18,138 bases of DNA, from the NCBI GenBank assembly GCA_003833135.1, contig QZLH01000839.1, positions 9,144 to 27,281 of the forward strand, given 5' to 3'. The translations under genes were made by a program, and so were the position numbers. Source of the DNA: Oehlia diaphana (taxonomy: Eukaryota > Glomeromycota > Glomeromycetes > Glomerales > Glomeraceae). Numbering within the stretch: the stretch's first letter is position 1; the number at the start of each line of letters is the position of its first letter. The notes under the pieces were generated by a model. That model made no database searches and had not been told where the DNA came from. It was given only the letters and a program-made list of their open reading frames with translations. Shown piece after piece: positions 8,501-17,996 of the stretch.

Positions 8501-11004
8501 TCCTCCACCTACAAAACGAATTTCATTATCAGTTACATCAACTTCCCCACCGAAAACTTCACAATTAATAAAGTCTAAAGTTAAAAAACCTCCACCCCCA
8601 CCTCCGTCCATAAAAAAAAATGAACGGTCGAATTTTATAACAGAATCTTTGCCTGTACTACAGTCTCCACCCAGTAATAATACTAATTTGGTAGGTACTT
8701 ATCAAATTTATTAATGATATTCTACAATATCAAATAGTAAATAAAGACTAATTTATCTATAGTCTCCCTTAAATAATGAAATAGAACTTCCGCAACCTCC
8801 GTTAAGCTTATCTCCAGCTAAAAATGATGACATAACAACTATTCCTTCGATCTCTAAGCAACTTCTAATCTCTTCTATAGAAAATTTTGATAAACCATCT
8901 ATATCTTCATCGCCGCCATCACCGTTACAACCACAATCTAGAGAAATAGAAATGGGAGATACCACACCTTCCCCGTCTCTCCCTGAGGTTGGAGTTCCCC
9001 ACCCTCCTCCACCTCCCCCTGGGGTTGAGGCACCCCCACCTCCCCCTGGGATTGGGGCTCCCCCACCTCCACCACCTCCACCACCTCCACCACCTCCCCC
9101 ACCTCCCCCACCTCCCCCTGGGATTGGGGCTCCCCCACCTCCACCACCTCCCCCACCTCCCCCTGGGATTGGGACTCTCCCATCTTCAAGTTTGATAAAT
9201 CATTCTTCAATTTATGATAATAATATATCTGCTCCAGTTCCCGTTACTGTTAATAATCCGAAGGGACCTTTAAAGCAATTATTTTGGAGCAAGATCTCAA
9301 AACATGAAGCTAATAATACTGTTTGGAAAGATATTCAAGAAGATGATATTCCATTAAATATTGATGAATTAGATGAATTGTTTGGTAAAACGGTAGCAAT
9401 TACATCCGAAAATGATACAAAAATATCAATCAAATCCACAGTTACAACTTTGATAGATTTTAACCGTGCTAATAACATTGCTATTATGTTGGCTCGAATT
9501 AAAATGCCATACTCAGAAATTAAAGATTCTATATTAGAATTAAATGATGAAAAACTATCAATAGAGAATCTTAGATCAATTAAACAATATATACCTACTA
9601 GTGAAGAGATTGAATTAGTAAAGGAATATGATGGTGATTTATTAACCTTGGGTAATGCAGAAAATTATTTCAGGGAAATAATGGTTATTCCACGCATGTT
9701 AGAAAGACTGAGTTGTATGATTTTCCGACGAAGATTTGAAGTTGAAGCACAAGAACTGTTACCTGTATGTAATTATAACTAGTAATATTTTATGAAATAA
9801 TTAACAAATTTTATTATTAGGAAATCAATATATTACACAAGGCACATGAAGATCTCAAGAATTCATCAAAATTTAGACGGTTGTTAAAGGTAAAATCTTT
9901 TAATGTGAACTGTTGACATACGCAGGAGCTTCTTTTGCTAATTTATTTATTACAATTTTGTCTATAACAGACTGTATTGGCCATTGGTAACTACTTAAAT
10001 ACCAATTCATTTAGGGGAAATGCATCCGGTTTTCAATTAGATGCACTACTCAAGGTAAATTTTACATTTTTGTAATATATTTCTTTTATTGTTTCAATTT
10101 ACATAGGATTTTAAATATTATTTAGATGAGAGATACAAAAGCTATAGAAAATAATTCAAAGGGAACAGCTACACTTCTGCATTATTTAGCATTTACAATT
10201 GAAACAAACCAAAAAGAACTTATCACGTTTATGGATGAATTGCCACATTTAGAAGCAGCAGCAAGAGTATCTGTTACGAGCGTAATGTCGTCAGTAACTT
10301 CTTTGGTTACTGGTATCTCACAGATCAAAGAAGAAACGCGTGTTCTTAAACGAGCAAGACCTGCTCAGGAAAACGATAGATTTTTGGAAGTGATGCATGT
10401 GGGTTTCAGGCTAATTACTTCTCTCTCTTTTTTTTGTTAATTCTAAAGTATTATTTATAGGATTTTGTTAAACAAGTGGAACCCACAATTGAAAGTATTC
10501 GAGAAATAGCTAGGAATTTAGATAATGAATTACAACAAATGTTAATATATTATGGAGAAGATCCAAAATCGACAAAGCCCGAGGATTTTTTTGGATTAAT
10601 TGTCTCATTCTCGTCGTCGTTAATGGTATGTTAATTGTTGATTTTGGGTTTAATTTTTTATAATAACGATATGTATTATTGCAAAAATTAGAAAGCACGT
10701 AAAGAAAATGAGGAAATTCGAAAGAAAACTGAGAAAGAAAAGGATAATGCGCTAAAACAAGTCAGTGCAATGATACAATGAATGATTTTTTATATTATTT
10801 ATATTATATTTGGTTATTTATTCTTAATGATATTAAAACTTATAGGCAAATAAAAAACCTTCCGATGCAATTAGTATTGCCTCATCAAATGATGCGCAAG
10901 GTGATTTTGATGATGCAATTCGTGAACTTCGATCAGGTCTTAAACGTAATCGTGGTAGGCCTGTATCAAAAGTATTTTTAGAGATTGCAGAAGATCAAAT
11001 ATGA
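5522..11004 (+). CDS. Diaphanous-related formin (GBD/FH3-FH1-FH2-DAD)
   Basis: Formins nucleate and elongate unbranched actin filaments at the tip and septum under Rho GTPase control (family knowledge). Exons: 5522-5908, 5979-6493, 6577-6732, 6809-6884, 6949-7320, 7405-7526, 7595-7714, 7792-7868, 7957-8087, 8160-8690, 8763-9764, 9821-9889, 9971-10054, 10126-10398, 10461-10625, 10692-10760, 10846-11004. All join in frame, giving 1435 aa. Start: the first in-frame ATG, 5522. GBD/FH3 covers about residues 115-650, with FYIEKL, SWLREFID and EWQKFMKEY. Proline-rich stretches begin near 739; the main FH1 is about 907-968, with runs of 6, 5, 20 and 11 Pro for profilin-actin. FH2 starts about 996 (LFWSKI) and has GNYLN at 1192-1196. 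A Lys/Glu-rich helix in exon 16 follows. DAD: DDAIRELRSG at 1405-1414, then basic KRNRGR, so autoinhibition by GBD/DAD contact is expected. This is the Bni1/SepA class. Exon 3 may instead end at 6753 (+7 aa), and the exon 3 acceptor at 6576 has a poor pyrimidine tract. Confidence 0.93.
8420..8611 (+). repeat. First proline-rich segment of the formin
   Basis: Inside exon 10. It encodes KPPLPPSK, then RLRPPPPPPPTKR, then KKPPPPPPSIKK, spaced by Ser/Thr-rich linkers. Each cluster is flanked by Lys or Arg, a common pattern for SH3 or WW ligands as well as profilin. It lies before the main FH1 repeat and extends the proline-rich region to about 230 residues. Confidence 0.8.
8996..9180 (+). repeat. 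FH1 minisatellite coding for polyproline
   Basis: Imperfect CCACCT/CCCCCT triplet-based repeat punctuated by GVEA (9021-9032), GIGA (9048-9059 and 9120-9131) and GIGT (9165-9176). The GIG codons recur at 72 and then 45 bp, both multiples of three, so copy changes keep the frame. The Pro runs measure 6, 5, 20 and 11 codons. This is a GC-rich island in AT-rich DNA and likely length-variable. Confidence 0.9.
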
Positions 11005-11187
11005 TTAAAATTTACCAAATTCCAAAGAATAATTGATTATAGCATCATTTAAATTTAATACATGTACATTTTTTTAATACTATTTTATTTAGGAGAAAAT
11101 CTAATTTATTTTACTATTAATATTGTTGCTAATTCCAGATATATATGTTTTTTATACACTTTGAATTATAGATAATGTTGCCTTGTT
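11005..11187. other. Convergent 3' region of formin and UBA4
   Basis: 183 bp separate the two stop codons. It must hold both 3' UTRs, which may overlap as antisense RNA. No coding signal. On the minus strand AATAAA occurs at 11105-11110 and 11084-11089; on the plus strand no clean AATAAA was seen after the formin stop. Confidence 0.7.
11105..11110 (-). terminator. Candidate polyadenylation signal of UBA4
   Basis: AATAAA on the minus strand, 78 nt past the UBA4 stop. A second copy lies at 11084-11089. In such AT-rich DNA the hexamer is frequent, so position is the only support. Confidence 0.4.
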
Positions 11188-13149
11188 TTAGTATATAGGA
11201 AATTCTTGATCAACCTCTAAAGACCATTTATATAATCCTCCAATTATATCTTTAACTTCACCTTTCAAGTAATTTTTCAATATATTCACTGCATGTTGTG
11301 AGTCATTTCCTAACCGACAAATCACGTATACTAATTGAATAAAGTATAAAAGTTAAAAATTTAAGAATTTAGAATAATTAATTTTACCAGGAATAATTAA
11401 TTTACCTGATGTATTTGGCGTTTCTAATAATTTTTTCACATCTTCAATTCTTTTGGGAAGATCTTTCAAAGGAATATCTGTTGTGTATAAAGAGTGATGT
11501 TAAAACATGAAACCAAAAAAAGAAAATGTAATAATTTACTTACTAATTGAACTAGGTAGACTGCAAATATCATATTGCACGGTTTCTCTCACATCTATTA
11601 AAACATGAGGTGTCTCATTTCGCAAGCTATGATATACCTAACAAAATTAAGACATTTTAGTGCTTCATTATTATTAAAATTTTTGTTTTTATTTTCTCCC
11701 ACCTTAGGTTCAATCCTATCTTCGCGTCCTAACTCCTTCACCGAAGGCGACTAAATTAACTTAAGTAATAAATAAAAACGTATACTTTTGAAACGTTTAC
11801 AAAAGTGTAAGACAACAAACACCTTATCTAATGCACCACTACCACAAAACTGAACATAATCTTGCAATTTAGTTATAGATGGGTGATCGCCACATATAAC
11901 ACAATCCTTCTTTTTTGATCTCAATTTTATGGACCGAAAAAGTGGATACGATGTAGCAGAAAAAATCAAAAGGTTATTAGGGCTTTCGTCATCTAATTAT
12001 TCAGGTAATTAAATTTCATTAATATTATTATAATATTATTATAAATACATTTGTAAATGATTCCTAACGTTTACTAAAATGATTCACTTTCTGTAGCGAT
12101 TTTGATTGCTTGCAATGCTTGCAAACACCCAATAACTCCAGTCACTAAAAAGAAAGAAAGAAAATTAATAATCGTTTTAATGTAAAAATATATATATATA
12201 TATACGAACCGACTCCTAAAATTCCACCATCAGCACAATTTAATACGCTCTCCGGTGGAGGTGGCTTGGGAAATAAACATCGATAACAAGGTCCCCCTTT
12301 ATAATTGTATACAGTCAATTGACCATCCATACGTAAGGCGCTACCAGAGACCAAAGGTTTGCCAGATATCACGCACGCGTCATTAAGAAGATATCGCGTG
12401 GCAACATTATCAGTCGCGTCCACAACTATATCATATTGTTGAACTATTTCCAATGCACTTAAACTATCCAGGAGTATTTCGTATGCGACGCAGTTACATA
12501 AAGAGTTTAATCCCTCGATAGTCATCTTTGCCGATTGTGCTTTGGAAATACCTTCCCGTGTTTCATTATGAATTATTTGGCGATGTAAGTTGGATTTTTC
12601 TACCTTATCGTAATCAACTATTCCAAGTTTGCCTGATTATAATATTATAATTTAATAAAGAACTTTCCTCAATTTAAAAAATTAGAAGTTCTTACCAACT
12701 CCAGCAGCAGCAAGATAAATAGCCGCAGGTGATCCTAAACCTCCAGCACCCACGATCAATATTGAAGTATTTTTGAGTTTCAGTTGACCTAAACCAAATA
12801 AAACCCGTCAAACTTCCTTTCAATAAATAAATAAATAAACAACTAAATAAATAGGAATACCTGACTTGCCAAGATCTGGTAAAATAAGTTGTCGTCCATA
12901 TAGCATATATTCAGCTAAGGTCAGGTCCTTATAAATTGGAGTCTCTGTTGGTAAAGCTTTATCAAAAGTTTTAGTTTTTTGCAAGGGTGATTCTTTGTTT
13001 TTTAAGAGCGAATTTTGTTGAATACTAAGTTTTTCTTCTAATTCGTTGACACGTATTATAAGTTGCTCATTCTCCTTTTTAAGTCGGGAAACTAACTCTA
13101 TTAATTCTATCAATTCTTGATTTTCACTTTTATCCATTTCAATATTCAT
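11188..13149 (-). CDS. UBA4: UBA4/MOCS3 adenylyltransferase and sulfurtransferase
   Basis: E1-like enzyme that adenylates and then thiocarboxylates Urm1 (tRNA wobble thiolation, urmylation) and, in organisms making molybdenum cofactor, the small MPT synthase subunit; cytosolic. Minus-strand exons: 13149-12861, 12788-12696, 12632-12210, 12144-12088, 11992-11823, 11750-11703, 11637-11544, 11477-11406, 11330-11188; all introns GT-AG, 462 aa (human MOCS3 is about 460). The N-terminus has a heptad-like coiled coil (about residues 10-45), then [12 protein letters not shown]. Adenylation domain: nucleotide loop GAGGLG 110-115, D134, NLHRQ 142-146 with the Arg finger. Zinc pairs C243/C246 and C319/C322. 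C260 in NCADGG matches the conserved catalytic-loop Cys. The C-terminal rhodanese domain has C420 in CRLGND as persulfide carrier. All key residues are present, so the enzyme should be active. Start: first ATG, 13149. Divergent from BCAS3. Confidence 0.96.
12188..12204. repeat. (TA)n microsatellite in a UBA4 intron
   Basis: Short TA run within the third UBA4 intron (12209-12145), starting a few bases past its GTTCGT donor. Slippage here would change intron length but not the protein. Confidence 0.7.
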
Positions 13150-13192
13150 TGAACTTGTTTATAGGCGCTGCGGAGTAATAAATGATTCCGAA

Positions 13193-13202
13193 ATCACGTG
13201 AT
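13193..13202. promoter_or_regulatory. ATCACGTGAT palindrome
   Basis: Perfect 10-bp palindrome with CACGTG core, 44 bp upstream of the UBA4 ATG and 480 bp upstream of BCAS3. It equals the core of the palindrome between RdRP and formin. A Cbf1-like bHLH factor is the likely binder in fungi; sulfur metabolism is a known Cbf1 target class, which would suit UBA4. That link is inference. Confidence 0.5.
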
Positions 13203-13377
13203 AAATGACGAATTGATTTTACGCAGAACAAAGAAAGTTTTGAACGCCCATTTTTGCTTATACATTCAAACCCCAAGTAAACCTTGCGGTACAACTTTTA
13301 GAGGCTATAATAACATTTTTGGTAAGTTTTAATTTTATTCGTTGATTATTTTTAGGAAATGATCGACAAAATTTCTA

Positions 13378-13439
13378 TGCGCATGACTTGCGCATGTGGA
13401 TGACTCATTTTTTGATGCGCACATAATACTATTACGTCA
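13378..13439. promoter_or_regulatory. Cluster of TGCGCA, Gcn4-type and CRE-type sites
   Basis: Three copies of the palindromic hexamer TGCGCA at 13378-13383, 13389-13394 and 13416-13421; ATGACTCAT at 13400-13408, the full Gcn4/AP-1 palindrome; and TTACGTCA at 13432-13439, a bZIP CRE-like site. The cluster ends 14 bp before a TATAAAA. It stands out in AT-rich surroundings. Its order before the TATA suggests it serves BCAS3, though it could serve both genes. Confidence 0.5.
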
Positions 13440-13453
13440 CTATGACTCTTTGA

Positions 13454-13460
13454 TATAAAA
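13454..13460 (+). promoter_or_regulatory. TATA-like box for BCAS3
   Basis: TATAAAA 224 bp before the BCAS3 ATG and just behind the bZIP-type sites. If used, the 5' UTR would be roughly 150-200 nt and rich in pyrimidines and A/T. Confidence 0.35.
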
Positions 13461-13684
13461 TTCTCCGTTTTTTTACTTTCTGTCGTTAAACTGTATTAAT
13501 TTTGAAATAGCAAATCTTGTCTCGATATCAGCCTTTAGTCTTTCTTTTTCTTTATAATAGAAATACAACATATTATTTTTATTTTCATTTTATTTATTTT
13601 TTTTTTAATATAATTATTAGACAAAAAATCAAATAAATTATAAAAAACTCTGTTTATATTTTTTTTTTTTTTGGTCATATAATA

Positions 13685-16600
13685 ATGTCTTCAGTAACTC
13701 AGCCAGCTACCATCGGGGTCAAAGCTGACCCAAAGTTTTTAAGGTTTTAAACCACCTTTTGACCGTGTTTTTTCATTTTTTTTCGAGATGAGACTTCTAA
13801 CTTGTTTCCTTTATTAGAGACCCTTCTGCGCTGGAGTCCATTTCTTCAGCCTTATATGGACTATCTTCATATGTAGCTTATTCTTTACCTACTTCGATCA
13901 CTTCGTTACGTACAAGCAGCTCTGCGTCTGACCATAATGCTTATCAACACTCAATAAATCATCATCACGAAATAGATCCGCAAAACCATCCAATGCCTCC
14001 TGATGGGCTGGTTGAAAAAAAAAAGGATGTTATTGTATATGCAGCTTTTGATGAAATTGTATCTGCATCTTCTAACAAACCTAATACATCAATAAGGTAA
14101 TGATGGTCAAACTTATTATCGATCTGATTTATATTTAATTTTTAATTTACTTATTTTAGCTTTTGATTAGCCAATCTGTTCTTATGTTAGGTTATCCTGA
14201 TGGATTTCAGATATGGAATGTAACAAATGTGGACAATATTCATGAACTCGTCTCGATAAGAGACAAAGAAAAACTTGGAGAAGTGGCGTATATAAAGGTT
14301 TGTAGAGTTTAATCGAAAACAATTATGAAGTTCGTCTAATTTCTCTCTTTCATTATAGTCAATACCAAATCCACGTTATACTTCGAAATATGCTCGTGAT
14401 ATATTTGCAGATGTTCGACCGCTAGTTGGTTTAATGTAAGTAGGATTAAATTATGATAGAAATAGAACTAATTAGTTTATCGATAGTTATAATTATATTT
14501 TCGGTTACAGCTGTATATCGACCCCGGAACGTGAAGATGGTATTCAAGGGCCTTTGTCGAAACCAAAAAGCGTATTAAATTTCTTTTCACTAAAAACACA
14601 TCAAATTGTAAAAACTTTAGACTTTGAGAATGAAGGGAATATCGTTGGTGTAAAATGTAACGAGCGTGCGATTGTTATCAGCTTGAGCAGTCCTGCAAAG
14701 TTACATATAATATCACCTTTAACACTAGCTCCCTTGTTTCAATCAATGTTGCAAGATATCGCGCTTCACCCATCTACTAGAGCTCCAATTTTTACATTGG
14801 GTTCCAGATTGTTAGCGTATGCAACAACGATCCAACCATCCGAACCTAATGGAAAAAAGGATAGTGATTTGGGCGATAGTGATGAAATAGTTGATGGTTC
14901 TGGCAAATATCAAATAGTTGCAAAAGAAGTTGCAAAAGAAGTAGTAAATGGTGTAAAGTTTCTGGGTAAGAAGCTTTTATTTAATATTCTTTTATTTCAA
15001 TTAGTTTGTAGCTAAATTTTATTTAATTTATCTTATTTATCTGAATAGGTGATTATGGGTATCAAACACTTTCAGCTTATTTTGCAAACTCGTCAAATTC
15101 ACAAGCTATACCCCAAATAAAACAATCATCACCTATGCCAATTAATATACAAAATCATTCAGGAGGAATGAGTCCTGCTTCGCGTGGTTCTTTTTCACCT
15201 TCACCTAGTCCATCAAATGGATATTATTATAATTCGAGGACTGGAAATGTTGGCTGTGGTAGCGGTGATAGTGGTAATGGGTTCATGGCCGCGGCCAACA
15301 ACGGAATAGAAACTGAAAAAGATAGTGGAGCTATAGGAGCAGTATGTAATTGGTTTTGTCTAAATTAAACATATATAGTTTGTTTAATTTTTATTTAATG
15401 TTCTTCTAGATTATTATTCGCGACCTCGGCGCTCCTTACGGTTCTAATAAAAAAGAACCATCAATTATAGCGCATTTTGCACCACATACACATCATGTTG
15501 GCCAATTATCATTTAATCCATCTGGTACTCTATTATTTTCAACTTCTGTTCAAGGTCACAAATTTCACGTTTTTGAAATTCTTGGTAAACGTCGCAGAGG
15601 TAGAAGTAATCATAAAGTTAAACACATGTATAAATTAGCACGAGGTTATACTTATGCTAGTGTAAGCGAAAGTGGTGTTGGGTGGAGTAATGATTCTAGA
15701 TGGTGTGCTGTGGCGAGTGGTAAAGGAACAATTCATTTATTTGCAATAAATCCCTATGGAGGACCGACTCATATACTCTCCCATATATCGGGTTTGGTTA
15801 AAAATATGGATGAACCATATAGTTCGACTACACAATCTCCAGTCGTGCGAATTAAGTCACGAGCACCTTTACCAACAGATCCTACTGAAGTAGCTGCTAA
15901 TGGATTTTCACAAAATAATATTTACCCTATTAATCCTCATGAATATTACTCTTTTCCTCCTCCTGATTCAAATTCTTCTTTCACGACTACAAGTCCTTCA
16001 CGTCGTTCTAATCCAATACATTACAATAACACTAATATGTATCCACATCATCTCAATGGACAACTACATCCATTTTCCTATAATATCCCTCCAAATTCTT
16101 TTCATCTTACGAGGAAACCTCCAGGAATATGCATTAAATTTCTTCCTTCATTATCCCATAATTCTAAAACTGGTTTAACAGCTGGTAATAATGGAATTTT
16201 ATTTGCTGATTTAAATGCAAAAAGACAAACTAAAAGAAGTTCTTCACCATCCATTAATTATGAAGGTAATACATCCGCAAATTCTAGCAAAAAAAATGGG
16301 CGAAGAAGAACTCAATCATGGTCTCAAAATTCTTTGTCAAGTGTTAAAAATAATAGCCGTCAGTATCTTGAAGTGGAAGACGTGGATTCCAAACAAGAGG
16401 ATATTGGATACCAGGATATATTAAGTTTTCATCCGACTGGTATTTTGACTTTACATAGAGTATGGATGGAAGGAATTGTGGTTGGGGAACAGGATAGCTC
16501 TTCTCGTCAAGGGGGTAATCAAGAATTAAACAATCTAATTACAATGGCAGGTACACCATTGGCTGGTAGTGCAGCTGCTGTTGCCAATGTTGGTAGAGCA

Positions 16601-17690
16601 TTAGTTGGTGGAGCAACAACTGTTGTAGGAGGAATTACAGGTGTCACGAGAAAAGAAGCTGGTTCTTTAGACATGGTTACGAATTATGATGATGTTGCTG
16701 AATGGCAATTAGTACGTAGTAATAATTGGGCTGAGGTTAAAAATGTTTTTGAAACACCTAAACTGCTCACAGAAGGTGACATAATAGTTAAAAGGGATAG
16801 TAATAATAAATGGCTGGCAAATGCTGAAATTGCCACACATACCAGTTCTAAAACATCATTGCCCCCATCTTTATGGGCCAATCCTCAATTCACCTTTCAA
16901 ACATTTTTACCCGGTCATAAAGAAACTATTCGCAAAGGCGAAATACCACGTTCAAAGAAAATTGAAATACGAAGGGATGTAGTTGAACATGTCGAAGTTA
17001 ATGGTAATACGGATACCTTGGGAGTAAATGGATGGGTAAATAATGGAAAAAGTAATTATGATATTTCTGAAAATCTATCAACTGCTATGCATACTTCTCT
17101 TGATTTTTTACCATCTAGTCCAACATTAAGTGCTGTTAGTACAAAATCTAAAGATCGAATACCAAATGGTTTTAATGGACATGCATGTACAATTCCGGGT
17201 GACATATGTAAGCAACTATAATTTTCTTTATTTAGTTATTACTATTATTATTTTATTATTAATTTTTTTATTTTAATTAGCAATTACACCATTATCATTT
17301 GAGGATGCATATCATATTCAGATCTCCAACAATAACCCTGCTACAGCTCCTGCTGCTATCAATTCCACCCCTTATACAACAAAATCTTCTAAATTAAACA
17401 GTACTATATCTCCAAATATTATAGCAAACAATAATATGATTATTTCACATCCACTATCATTTACAAGATCTACTTCTTCGTTATCATCTGTAAATACTTC
17501 CGAAACCACATTTAGTGATGAAGTTGATGTTCTAACTAAAGGAATTGAACATACAGAAGAGTTTACTAGCGAAGAAGGAAATTTCTTTTTTTCACCAGAT
17601 GGCGATAATGAGGTTGAATTACCAAGTAATAGTATTATAGAATTGCGTAATGGTAAAAGTATTGAAGAACAATACATTGGATGGGTTTAA
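13685..17690 (+). CDS. BCAS3: BCAS3-family WD40 protein (PROPPIN/ATG18-related fold)
   Basis: Mammalian BCAS3 acts with PHAF1 at autophagosome formation sites and binds phosphoinositides through a WD40 propeller; plants have ATG18-type relatives. Exons: 13685-13743, 13818-14096, 14171-14297, 14359-14435, 14511-14965, 15049-15341, 15410-17207, 17281-17690, all GT-AG, 1165 aa (human about 930). Propeller segments: LGYPDGFQIWNV, VLNFFSLKTHQIV, LGSRLLAYA, FNPSGTLLFSTS, HKFHVFEILG, KGTIHLFAINPYGG (ends about 547). The PROPPIN FRRG position reads LARG at 506-509. After NPYGG comes a long Ser/Asn/Pro-rich insert (about 560-730), then the BCAS3 C-terminal domain with DVAEWQLVR (about 855) and LWANPQFTFQTF (about 920). 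The tail is Ser/Thr/Asn-rich. Start: first ATG, 13685. The third exon's acceptor is the second of two AGs (14170). The extra length compared with human comes from inserts. Family membership is strong; the cellular role is by homology. Confidence 0.93.
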
Positions 17691-17996
17691 TAAAATTGAA
17701 CTTTTTTTTTTAAGTTGGCAAGATATGCAAATCATTTGTAAATTATAATTTTAATTATTATTATTAACGAACTTTGTGAAATTTATTTTTTTTTTTTCTG
17801 ATTTATTTTATTTACAATTTAGATTTTGTAATTATATTTTAATTGTAATATATATATATATATTATTAAAATACTTATATATATATATTTTAAATAGGAA
17901 AAAAAAATATATATAAAATATAGTTTTTTAATTGTAAATACAAGTTCTATTACTTAATTCATTTTTTTAAAATAAATAAAGTTTAAATTAGCATAA
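17691..17996. other. BCAS3 3' region with AT microsatellites
   Basis: No coding signal. It holds (TA)n runs around 17848-17863 and 17876-17888, T-rich and A-rich tracts, an AATAAA overlapping the BCAS3 stop (17689-17694), and two overlapping AATAAA at 17971-17980, about 280 nt past the stop. The last pair are candidate polyadenylation signals at the expected end of a 3' UTR. Confidence 0.6.

Larger units (their letters stand above)
13150..13684. other. Shared intergenic region, UBA4 and BCAS3 (divergent)
   Basis: 535 bp without coding signal. It contains ATCACGTGAT (13193-13202), a cluster of TGCGCA, Gcn4-like and CRE-like sites (13378-13439), TATAAAA at 13454-13460, and then a long pyrimidine- and AT-rich leader in front of the BCAS3 ATG in which I see no other ATG. 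A TATAAA on the minus strand (13157-13162) is close to the UBA4 ATG. Confidence 0.6.

Noticed and set aside
8405..8611. Minus-strand glycine-rich open frame
   Set aside because: Shadow of the first proline-rich block of the formin; no start context and no family match.
8938..9210. Minus-strand open frame rich in GEV and GE repeats
   Set aside because: It is the complement of the FH1 polyproline repeat; a repetitive GC-rich strand lacks stops by composition.
13322..13355. Possible 5' UTR intron before BCAS3 (GTAAGT to TTTTTAG)
   Set aside because: It would be only 34 nt, well below the 55-95 nt range of the other introns here.
15900..16424. Plus-strand open frames overlapping BCAS3 exon 7
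   Set aside because: They are alternate frames of a long real exon whose own frame shows BCAS3 motifs on both sides.
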